From Candidatus Woesearchaeota archaeon (lineage in GTDB: Archaea; Nanobdellota; Nanobdellia; Woesearchaeales; GW2011-AR4): DNA of 40,119 nucleotides. A program made the translations under genes and the position numbers. Below the pieces are notes generated by a model. It was given only the letters and a program-made list of their open reading frames with translations. It had not been told where the DNA came from and did not search any database. Of the stretch, positions 29,670 through 36,300 are shown piece after piece. The stretch lies in the NCBI GenBank assembly GCA_016784195.1, contig JADHVE010000002.1, positions 1 to 40,119 on the forward strand, given 5' to 3'. Each line of letters starts with the position of its first letter. Within the stretch, counting starts at the first letter, position 1.

Positions 29670-30209
29670 TTAATTTAGTTCTCTTTTTAAAATTTTATGG
29701 GCAGAATTTATTTTCTTAAATTTTTCTGTGTTTCCATTGGGCATATCAGGGTGATGTTCTTTTGAAAGATTTTTGTAGTTTTTGTGCATTGTTTCAAAAT
29801 CTGTTGAGGATTCTTCTACACCAAGAATTTCTCTTGCATTTTTTCTTTGTTCAATAATATCATTATCTTCCACAAATAATTTTAAGAATTCTTCCTGAGT
29901 TATTTTATCCTCACTTAAAAGATCAATGAAATACTTAATAACCTGTGCAACCATAGCTAAGTTTTCAACAAACTTTGTAGATCTATTATAACTAAAGAAT
30001 AAATGTTCATTCCACATATACCATGAAGCTGAGGCCTGCGCTTTTCGTATTGTAATACTCTCTAGGGGAATATCCATATCGTCTTCAGTCAACCCAAAAA
30101 CTTTTAGGTAGCCTATTATCTTGTTCTTATATTGCAAAGCTCTTCGATTGTACGAGTCACGAATAGCTATTTGTTTGAAATCATAACCTTTAATATTTAT
30201 CATAGACAT
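29670..30209 (-). CDS. Protein with C-terminal J domain
   Basis: 179 aa. The last 60 residues form a J domain: AREILGVEESSTDFETMHKNY, the diagnostic HPD in KEHHPDMPNG, and FKKINSAHKILKREL. The J domain stimulates DnaK/Hsp70 ATPase. The first 115 residues (KGYDFKQIAIRDSYNRRAL, then SASWYMWNEHLFFSY) are of a kind I do not recognise and may bind a client. DnaJ itself has its J domain at the N-terminus; here it is at the end and no zinc-finger or G/F region is present. No DnaK gene is in the window. Confidence 0.85.
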   Translation of the reverse strand: MSMINIKGYDFKQIAIRDSYNRRALQYKNKIIGYLKVFGLTEDDMDIPLESITIRKAQASASWYMWNEHLFFSYNRSTKFVENLAMVAQVIKYFIDLLSEDKITQEEFLKLFVEDNDIIEQRKNAREILGVEESSTDFETMHKNYKNLSKEHHPDMPNGNTEKFKKINSAHKILKRELN

Positions 30210-30260
30210 CGTTATCCTTATCCTATTTATAAGGTTAACTGTAGCTATTTAAACACAATC

Positions 30261-30404
30261 TAGTATAACATCGGAAATTCCTGTTAGATGAATCATCCCC
30301 TACTAGCGTGCAGTTCAGTTATGATTTTATCGTCAAAGAAGCAGATATTTAACAATTTACAGAATGTTAAAAAATTAAGTTGCTAAGCGTAGCGGGGGTG
30401 AGTC
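30261..30404 (+). repeat. Dispersed intergenic element, copy D
   Basis: TAGTATAACATCGGAAATTC then CTGTTAGATG matches copies C and B at the same place. CCCCTACTAGCGTG follows. A small hairpin GCT-AAGCGT-AGC followed by GGGGGTGAG (30382-30402) matches the end pattern. It lies between divergent genes (starts at 30209 and 30508). Confidence 0.45.
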
Positions 30405-30507
30405 AAGAAAAAGACGTCTTTCACAGAGTGAAACAATACGTTTAGTAAAAGAAGAAAAGGGCAAAAACAAAAAATTTATATTGGTTTTCTCATTTTAAAG
30501 TAATAAA

Positions 30508-31074
30508 ATGTCTGCTAATGGTAATCAACCTCACTTCACGTATAATCTCCATATAACCAATACTGGAGGATATCATCATGATGTTAGTAATTTAACTCTT
30601 CCATTTATATTAACTGTAAATAATCCGTTGAACCTTACTACACAAGATACAACGAAAGAACCAATAAATGTTGGCAATGTAGTAAGGGCGAGCCATGGTG
30701 GGGGTTTAGATCCAAAGAGAAGGGAATCTCATCTTGTTCTTGAAAGCCAATTAAGCGAAGATGAGCTTGGAAAGCTTTTTGAAAATGGTAAATATCTAGA
30801 TGTTAATTCTTATGGTCCGGATTTTAAATTTAATATTTTTGCTGAAAGAAAAGGTGAAGGCAGAATACAAATCAAAGGTGTAACATTTGCTAAACCATTT
30901 CAACCAGGTGATTATGTAAGTATTGATGAGTATAGTGAGATAGGAAGAGTAAAAAGAATTAGTTTTCCCATTGGACCAGGAGTAAAAGAAACTAATCCAA
31001 CTGCTCTGGTGCGAACAATATGGGATATTGAAACCTTAGTTAAACTTCATGATAGATACAGGGGTTGGAAGTAA
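30508..31074 (+). CDS. Hypothetical protein, 188 aa
   Basis: I do not recognise it. The N-terminal half is beta-rich and polar (PHFTYNLHITNTGGYHHDV, LPFILTVNNPLNLTTQD), with a Gly-rich loop RASHGGGLDPKRRES. The second half has strands too (KFNIFAERKGEGRIQIKGV) and ends with a helix (ALVRTIWDIETLVKLHDRY). No signal peptide. TATA-like AATTTATATT (about 30474-30483) lies 25-34 bases before the ATG, so the mRNA is nearly leaderless. It is flanked on both sides by copies of the dispersed element (D and C). Confidence 0.65.
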   Translation: MSANGNQPHFTYNLHITNTGGYHHDVSNLTLPFILTVNNPLNLTTQDTTKEPINVGNVVRASHGGGLDPKRRESHLVLESQLSEDELGKLFENGKYLDVNSYGPDFKFNIFAERKGEGRIQIKGVTFAKPFQPGDYVSIDEYSEIGRVKRISFPIGPGVKETNPTALVRTIWDIETLVKLHDRYRGWK

Positions 31075-31102
31075 TTGTTTTTGCTCTCTTAACGTTTTTA
31101 GC

Positions 31103-31230
31103 CTTTTTCTCGATTTTGTCTAATATCGGAAATTCCCGTTAAACTCTTTCCCCCTACGAGGTGAGGTCAAACTTCGTCCGAAAAGTAGAGAAAAAGACCG
31201 TCCAATCAAGCATGAAGTGCTATCAAGGAA
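31103..31230 (+). repeat. Dispersed intergenic element, copy C
   Basis: CTTTTTCTCGATT, then ATATCGGAAATTCCCGTTAA, ACTCTTTCCCCCTACGAGG. This aligns with copy B from the first base for about 60 bp with one small gap. CGTCCGAAAAGTA follows in the middle, also like copy B (CGACCGAAAAGTA). The end has GCA-TGAA-GTGC then TATCAAGGA. Confidence 0.55.
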
Positions 31231-31250
31231 AAGAATAAAAGTGGAAAAAG

Positions 31251-31796
31251 TTAAAAAAAGCAGAATATACCTATAAGAATAAATAAAATACCGGCTATAT
31301 ATGAAATAACTCTTCGATTTATTTTTTGTACAATAAACTTACCTAAGTATACAGCTATTATTGATAAAATGATTAATACAGAGATTACACCTAAAAAAAC
31401 CATCAATGTATCGTATTTTGTGGCAAATAATCCTGAAGCAATTTGAGTCTTATCTCCCATTTCTGATATTAAAATAATTGCAAATCCTGTTAGGAAGGGT
31501 TTTTTTAAATCACATTTAGATTCATCTTCCTTATTGTTTACTAAATTGGTTATCCCAAAAATAATAAAAATAATTCCTGAGATTATTTTTATATAATATA
31601 TTGGAACAATATTTGTAATGTAATTTCCTAAAAGGATAGCCAAACCATCTGTTATAATGAATGCTAAAATAACACCGGCCAATAATGGGAGGTATTTTTT
31701 TGTTTTGGAAGCTAAACAAATTACAGCAAGTTGGGTCTTATCACCTAGTTCTGCTAGTCCCACAGCAATAAATGGAATAATAAAATCTTGCATCAT
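31251..31796 (-). CDS. GDT1/TMEM165 (UPF0016) family cation transporter
   Basis: 181 aa, six predicted membrane helices in two related halves. Each half carries the family signature ExGDKT: ELGDKTQLAVICLASK near the N-terminus and EMGDKTQIASGLFATK in the middle. The acidic pair and Thr line the transport path. Homologues move Mn2+ or Ca2+ out of the cytosol in exchange for protons; the bacterial MneA-type proteins export Mn2+. Which ion is used here is not visible. The gene stands alone between copies C and B of the dispersed element. Confidence 0.93.
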   Translation of the reverse strand: MMQDFIIPFIAVGLAELGDKTQLAVICLASKTKKYLPLLAGVILAFIITDGLAILLGNYITNIVPIYYIKIISGIIFIIFGITNLVNNKEDESKCDLKKPFLTGFAIILISEMGDKTQIASGLFATKYDTLMVFLGVISVLIILSIIAVYLGKFIVQKINRRVISYIAGILFILIGIFCFF

Positions 31797-31858
31797 AATT
31801 GACTATATCAAGCGATTATTAATAAATTTAACTTTTTCCGCTATTCTAATTTTCATGT

Positions 31859-32033
31859 CTTTTTCTCGATTAGCATAACATCGCAATTGTTGTTAAACTC
31901 TTTGCCCATACCTAGTATGTAAAAATTTCGACCGAAAAGTAAAATTTCCATTTCCAATAGATTCTACCGAAGGCAGACTAAAGTTTAATGGTCTGTTCAG
32001 TCTATCATTAGAGCGTTAGCGGTACTTCAAGAG
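31859..32033 (+). repeat. Dispersed intergenic element, copy B
   Basis: CTTTTTCTCGATTAGCATAA, CATCGCAATTGTTGTTAAAC, TCTTTGCCCATACC repeats copy C. Its middle (GACCGAAAAGTAAAATTT, then CCAATAGATTC and CCGAAGGC) also aligns with copy A. It ends near AGC-GTT-AGC and GGTACTTCAAGAG. It is the most complete link between the A-type and C-type members. Confidence 0.55.
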
Positions 32034-32093
32034 AAATAATCAAAGTGCACACTCAATAAGGGATAATAACTAATAAAACAAATTGGAATTGAC

Positions 32094-32771
32094 TCATAGG
32101 CATTTAAGGTAAGTACCTTCGTTTAATTTAGAATAACCTTGTGTGATTAATGCTTCTCTAATTGAATCTACTTTATCAGAGGTGGGGTCTATAATAAGTG
32201 CACCTAAGGATTTATTTGATTGGAATAATCTTTTTGATACAACTTCTAAGGTAGGCAAATCTGCTGAAAATCTTTGGTCTGTTAAATATTTTAGAAAGTT
32301 TATACAGAAAATTACATCATAACTATCCGGAGGAATGTCTTGAATTCCTAACACACCAAATCTAAGATTTTTGGCAATATCAGGTTTAGATTCAACCATT
32401 GTTTTTCCATTTGAACCAAGTTCTCTAAAATATCTCAGTCTATCTTCTGCAGTCAGATTTGACCAATGATACTCATAATTTGAATGTGGATCACCAATAA
32501 TCTGACCTGAAGTTGGACAAATAAAATATTGACCCATTTTAGCAGCTTCAATGGCTTCCCTATCTGTATCAAATCCTGACATATTATATTTATATCCTTC
32601 TTTTTCTAGTCCTATTGCAATTGCCAATGCCTCTATGCCAGTAGAACAAGGAACTGTGGCTACTTGTAATGGAATTACATTTGCAAATATTGGAAGTACT
32701 TCTTCTTTCAATGATTCAATAAGGGAGGGATGCCTGTTAAATCCTGTGATTCTCCACACTTTTTCTGCCAT
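32094..32771 (-). CDS. CheR-like SAM-dependent methyltransferase
   Basis: 225 aa. The pattern resembles the CheR catalytic domain: VATVPCSTGIEALAIAI replaces the WSAxCSTGEEPYSIAM motif, GFDTDREAIEAAKMGQY the DID-x-x-x-L-x-x-A-x-x-G-x-Y block, ENLRF is represented by AKNLRFGVL, and DVIFCINFLKYL matches DxIFCRNVLIYF. No chemotaxis genes are in the window and the N-terminal helical domain of CheR is missing, so a role in chemotaxis is doubtful. A different protein or small-molecule methyltransferase of this fold is more likely. Confidence 0.78.
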   Translation of the reverse strand: MAEKVWRITGFNRHPSLIESLKEEVLPIFANVIPLQVATVPCSTGIEALAIAIGLEKEGYKYNMSGFDTDREAIEAAKMGQYFICPTSGQIIGDPHSNYEYHWSNLTAEDRLRYFRELGSNGKTMVESKPDIAKNLRFGVLGIQDIPPDSYDVIFCINFLKYLTDQRFSADLPTLEVVSKRLFQSNKSLGALIIDPTSDKVDSIREALITQGYSKLNEGTYLKCL

Positions 32772-32966
32772 AAATTAAATACAAAAGAGATCATATATAA
32801 ACCTTTCTATCTGTTACTACTATATAATAACATTATTATTAACTGAAGTCTTTCTGAGTGTGCCCCTATCTATAATAAATCATTTGCAGAGCAAAAGACA
32901 ATATGTGATTTAGGACGAATAGACCTGTTTTTAACTATTTATAACTCAAATTTTATTGAACTTAAC

Positions 32967-33085
32967 ATGTACAACCAGTTAGGGGTGCACCATTTATAAT
33001 ATGGTTAAGTGAAATAGATTTAGAAAATTTAAGATACTATCCGATAGAAATTGTAGGGCTTGAGCCTGAAAAAGGTTTAATTTAA
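32967..33085 (+). pseudogene. Possible frameshifted small ORF
   Basis: Within the 340-bp gap 32772-33111, TATA-like ATTTATAAC (about 32937-32945) precedes an ATG at 32967 that reads MYNQLGVHHL and stops at 32997. One frame over, a protein-like stretch runs WLSEIDLENLRYYPIEIVG to a TAA at 33083-33085. Together they look like a gene of about 39 codons broken by a one- or two-base indel. No family recognised. Confidence 0.35.
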
Positions 33086-33111
33086 ATATTCTAGTTGATT
33101 AATGGACAAAA

Positions 33112-33702
33112 ATGATAGAATCCATAATTTTTAGCAATGATTTTTTTTTGTATGTAGTTGTCCCTTTTTTAATATTTATCAGTAGAATTATTGACGTCAG
33201 CATTGGAACAATTAGGATCATTTTTGTTTCAAAAGGATATAAAATTTATGCTCCAATCCTCGGTTTTTTTGAGGTATTAATCTGGTTGATAGTCATTAGT
33301 CAGATTATGAATAATCTTTCGAATTTTTATTGTTATTTTGCATATGCTGCTGGTTTTGCTGCTGGAAATTTTGTTGGAATGGTAATTGAGGAAAAATTAT
33401 CTATAGGTAAATCTATAGTCAGGATAATTACAGGCAGAGATTCTTCATCTTTATTGAAAAATCTAAAAGATGCGAGATTTACTGTAACAAGCATGGGCGC
33501 AGAAAGTCCTGATGGAAATGTTCGATCAATATTCACGGTAGTAAAAAAGCAGGATATCCCTAGGGTTATCCAAATAATCAAAGATTTTAATCCCAAGGCA
33601 TTCTATACCCTAGAAGACGTAAGATATGCATATGAAGGTCCTACTATAAATCCGGAAAGGAAGCGTTTTGGGATGATGCAGTTTTTTAGGAAAGGGAAAT
33701 AG
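33112..33702 (+). CDS. UPF0316/DUF2179 membrane protein
   Basis: 196 aa. Three membrane helices at the N-terminus contain the signature FISRIIDVSIGTIRIIFVSKGYK, then FFEVLIWLIVISQIM and a Gly/Ala-rich helix (AAGFAAGNFVGMVIEEKL). The C-terminal DUF2179 domain (residues about 110-180: TVTSMGAESPDGNVRSIFTVV, then RVIQIIKDFNPKAFYTLEDVR) is a small ligand-binding-type alpha/beta domain also present in YitT-like proteins. Function is not known. The family is mainly bacterial, with scattered archaeal members. Confidence 0.9.
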   Translation: MIESIIFSNDFFLYVVVPFLIFISRIIDVSIGTIRIIFVSKGYKIYAPILGFFEVLIWLIVISQIMNNLSNFYCYFAYAAGFAAGNFVGMVIEEKLSIGKSIVRIITGRDSSSLLKNLKDARFTVTSMGAESPDGNVRSIFTVVKKQDIPRVIQIIKDFNPKAFYTLEDVRYAYEGPTINPERKRFGMMQFFRKGK

Positions 33703-33729
33703 ATTTTTTATTCTTTAATATACAATGAT

Positions 33730-33846
33730 GGACCAGCCGGGATTTGAATTTCCGTGCTGAAAACACTTTTCGAGCATCCCGGAGTCTTTCCCAGTCCAGT
33801 ATCTAAAAAGCCAAGGGAACACGATACCGGATTTCGCCACTGGCCC
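33730..33846 (-). tRNA. tRNA-Ala(GGC) with two introns, one at the T stem-loop border
   Basis: Acceptor GGGCCAG/CTGGTCC contains the G3-U70 wobble that identifies tRNA-Ala. Anticodon stem TTCCC (33819-33815)/GGGAA (33792-33788), anticodon GGC at 33812-33810. A 15-nt intron at about 33794-33808 fits 37/38. A second intron, 33749-33777 (29 nt), lies between stem CCGGG and loop TTCAAAT (53/54) and folds as TGCT-C-GAAAA-GTG-TTTTC-AGCA. Mature length 73 nt. T at position 37 is unusual, so the first border is less certain; the D arm is also atypical for Ala. Confidence 0.8.
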
Positions 33847-33895
33847 ATTATCAAATTTAGAATAACATCTAATTTAAAAATATTCTCATTAAGAA

Positions 33896-34111
33896 CTATT
33901 GTTTAGCCGCTAACTTTACATCTCCTTCGTGAACAGTTTTCCTTCCGGAGTGTTTTGAAATTTTAACAGCCTGCGTGCCTATTTTTTCCGCTATATTGGT
34001 TAAAATCTCATTAAAAGCATTAACAGCACTGGCAGAAACCCTTTTAGCTCCTGCATTTGTTAAAATCCTGCCTACTGGCGCTTTTGGAATGATACTAACC
34101 TTTCTTCCCAT
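33896..34111 (-). CDS. Archaeal histone
   Basis: 71 aa, a single histone fold of HMf type: IIPKAPVGRILTNAGAKRVS (alpha1, with the Arg that contacts the DNA minor groove), SASAVNAFNEILTNIAEKIG (alpha2), and SKHSGRKTVHEGDVKLA (loop 2 and alpha3 with the RKTV motif). It wraps DNA as dimers and larger filaments. GGGGG lies about 9 bases before the ATG (minus strand), and TTAATTAAATAA near 34168-34180 is a plausible promoter. No N- or C-terminal tails are present. Confidence 0.96.
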   Translation of the reverse strand: MGRKVSIIPKAPVGRILTNAGAKRVSASAVNAFNEILTNIAEKIGTQAVKISKHSGRKTVHEGDVKLAAKQ

Positions 34112-34287
34112 TAAAAGACCCCCTTTAAGACGATTATCATCAAATAAAACCCCTTTAGTCTTTGCTGATTATTTAATTAAACATATTCTTTATATATCTT
34201 TCGGTTTGTAGTCGGGATATTGGCAGGATAAGATATTTAGATAAAAAACCCAAAACCTTAAATATTAAAAATATTAATCTGTTTTTT

Positions 34288-34782
34288 ATGGCCCTTAAAG
34301 TTCCAAAACAAAAAACATTTACAGGTCCTGCGCTTATATGGAAAAGAGTCCTGGCTTTTGTTATAGACATGTTAATCATAAACTTCATAATCTTATTTCC
34401 ATTCAGAACTTTATTCCAGAAAATGATTCCGGCCTCCCTATCTATTAAAGAAACATTTGAGCTTGCTAATTCAGGAGAATTAAACAGCTTAGTCATATTA
34501 ATAAGTGTGTTTGCATCAATACTGATGATGCTGTATTTCATAATCCTTGAGGGAAGATTAAAGCAAAGTATTGGAAAAATTTTAACAAATATATATGTTG
34601 TTAGTGAAGCAAAAGAATTTAAATTTTGGCAGTTATTAATCAGAAACTTATTCCTAATCCCTGTTTTTCCATTCATTCTTCTGTGGATTGCAGATCCTAT
34701 CTTCATGCTCTTTACAAAAGGCAACAAAAGGTTAAGTGAAATATTAAGCAAAACCAAAGTAGTTGGAGAATATAAATATTAA
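34288..34782 (+). CDS. RDD-family membrane protein
   Basis: 164 aa. The RDD signature starts at IWKRVLAFVIDMLIINFIIL (Arg then Asp in the first helix), followed by a loop, a second membrane helix (LVILISVFASILMMLYFIILE), the conserved QSIGKILTNIYVV, and a third (LIRNLFLIPVFPFILLWIADPIFMLF) with the final Asp. RDD proteins are small transporters or helpers of unclear specificity; some act as Na+/H+ antiporters. The gene lies 27 bp ahead of the rubrerythrin gene on the same strand. Confidence 0.88.
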   Translation: MALKVPKQKTFTGPALIWKRVLAFVIDMLIINFIILFPFRTLFQKMIPASLSIKETFELANSGELNSLVILISVFASILMMLYFIILEGRLKQSIGKILTNIYVVSEAKEFKFWQLLIRNLFLIPVFPFILLWIADPIFMLFTKGNKRLSEILSKTKVVGEYKY

Positions 34783-34809
34783 ACTAAATAAGATAAATGG
34801 TGATGGAAA

Positions 34810-35328
34810 ATGGTAAAACTATGGAGATGTGAAATTTGCGGAGATCCTTATATTGGAGAAACTGCTCCTGACAACTGCCCATTCTGCGGAGCGCATAAAA
34901 ACTACATTAAAGATGTAAAACAAGCTGAAGTTAATTTTGATGTTGAATTAAACGAAAAAGACAAGGCAAATGCAGAGCATGCTTTGCAGGTAGAAGTGAG
35001 TAATGCTGCATTTTATTTCTGCGCTGCCAAAAAAACAGAGGATGCAGAGGGAAAATTACTGTTCAAAGCCCTGGGAAAAGTAGAGGCAGAGCACGCAAGT
35101 ATCTGGAGAAAAATATTAAAGCTTGATACTGTACCTGGGGGAAATGATTCCTGTAATGAAAGCAACAAAGAAAATCTTGAAGAATCACATTCCAGAGAAA
35201 CAAAAGCAATTGAATTTTACAAAAAAGCAGCTGCAGAATCTGAAAATCAGAAGGTTAAGCAGTTATTCGGGGCTTTGGTCGTGGTAGAAACAGACCATCT
35301 GAAGCTTTCAGAGGAACGGTTAGAGTGA
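34810..35328 (+). CDS. Rubrerythrin-like protein with N-terminal rubredoxin domain
   Basis: 172 aa. A rubredoxin-like site is formed by CEIC (Cys7, Cys10) and CPFC (Cys23, Cys26). A ferritin-like four-helix domain follows with the diiron ligands: NAEHALQVEV, GKVEAEHASIW (ExxH), EESHSRETKAIEFY and VVVETDHLKL (second ExxH). Rubrerythrins reduce hydrogen peroxide to water in anaerobes. Here the rubredoxin domain precedes the diiron domain, the reverse of classic rubrerythrin and like reverse rubrerythrin. The stop overlaps the next gene's GTG start (GTGA), so translation is coupled. Confidence 0.92.
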   Translation: MVKLWRCEICGDPYIGETAPDNCPFCGAHKNYIKDVKQAEVNFDVELNEKDKANAEHALQVEVSNAAFYFCAAKKTEDAEGKLLFKALGKVEAEHASIWRKILKLDTVPGGNDSCNESNKENLEESHSRETKAIEFYKKAAAESENQKVKQLFGALVVVETDHLKLSEERLE

Positions 35329-36248
35329 AAAAACAAAAGACCAGATGGGGATTTATAATCCTGGTTGTTGTCTTTTTAATATTATTAGGATTTATTTTTG
35401 CAGGCTTTATTTCTTTATTCACATCAGACATTGAAAATTTTGGCGGAAACACAGCCTTGATTCCTATTAAAGGTGTTATTGTATCTGATGGAGCTGGAGA
35501 TCTATTTGAAGCTGGGGCATCCTCTACTGAAATAATCAAGTTAATCAAAAAAGCAGACTCAAACCCAAATATAAAGGCAATTATCTTTGAAATCAACAGC
35601 CCGGGAGGAACTCCTGTTGCGTCAGAGGAAATTACCAATGCAATAAAAAGAACAAACAAAACCACTGTTGCATGGATAAGAGAAGTAGGAGCATCAGGCG
35701 CTTACTGGATAGCATCTGCAACAGACCACATTGTAGCAAGCAGGATGTCTCTAACAGGATCTATAGGGGTTTTAGCCTCTTATCTAGAATTAGCAGGATT
35801 CTTAGAAGACCATAACGTTACATACAGAAGGCTTGTTGCAGGCAAATACAAGGATATCGGAAGCCCGTTTAAAGAAATAACCTCCAGCGAAGAATTACTG
35901 CTGCAGAAAAGCATAAACCAGCTCCACGATTATTTCATAGATGATGTTGTAAAAAACAGGAAATTAACACAACAACAAAAGCTAAGAATTTCAGATGCTC
36001 TGTTTTATACCGGTGCTGAAGCCAAAGAATTAGGCTTAGTTGATGTTTTAGGAAGCAAAGAAGAAGCAATCAGGTTGATTGAAGATAAATTGGACATAAC
36101 TGTAAATTTGGTAGAATATAAAAAAGAAAAAACAATCTTTGACGCTTTAAGCAGGATTTTCAGCGAGCAGTCCTTTTTTGTAGGTAAGGGAATCGGCTCA
36201 GCCATCTTAAGCAAAAGGCTGAGTAATGAAATAAGCATTACAACTTAA
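35325..36248 (+). CDS. sppA: Signal peptide peptidase SppA (S49 family)
   Basis: 307 aa, GTG start overlapping the rubrerythrin stop. One membrane helix (IILVVVFLILLGFIFAGFIS, residues 11-30) anchors it. The S49 catalytic Ser124 is in VGASGAYWIA, and the Lys partner is probably K176 in AGKYKDIGSP. FEINSPGGTPVASEEI forms the oxyanion region. Archaeal SppA forms a membrane-bound oligomer that degrades cleaved signal peptides and misfolded membrane segments. Single-domain length is like the Bacillus enzyme rather than the doubled E. coli one. The next gene, a large secreted protease, is on the same strand. Confidence 0.94.
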   Translation: MKKQKTRWGFIILVVVFLILLGFIFAGFISLFTSDIENFGGNTALIPIKGVIVSDGAGDLFEAGASSTEIIKLIKKADSNPNIKAIIFEINSPGGTPVASEEITNAIKRTNKTTVAWIREVGASGAYWIASATDHIVASRMSLTGSIGVLASYLELAGFLEDHNVTYRRLVAGKYKDIGSPFKEITSSEELLLQKSINQLHDYFIDDVVKNRKLTQQQKLRISDALFYTGAEAKELGLVDVLGSKEEAIRLIEDKLDITVNLVEYKKEKTIFDALSRIFSEQSFFVGKGIGSAILSKRLSNEISITT

Positions 36249-36300
36249 TTTCAGCAAAAGATAAATATAAGCTGTAAAACTAGTTCTTTGTTAATTCAAA

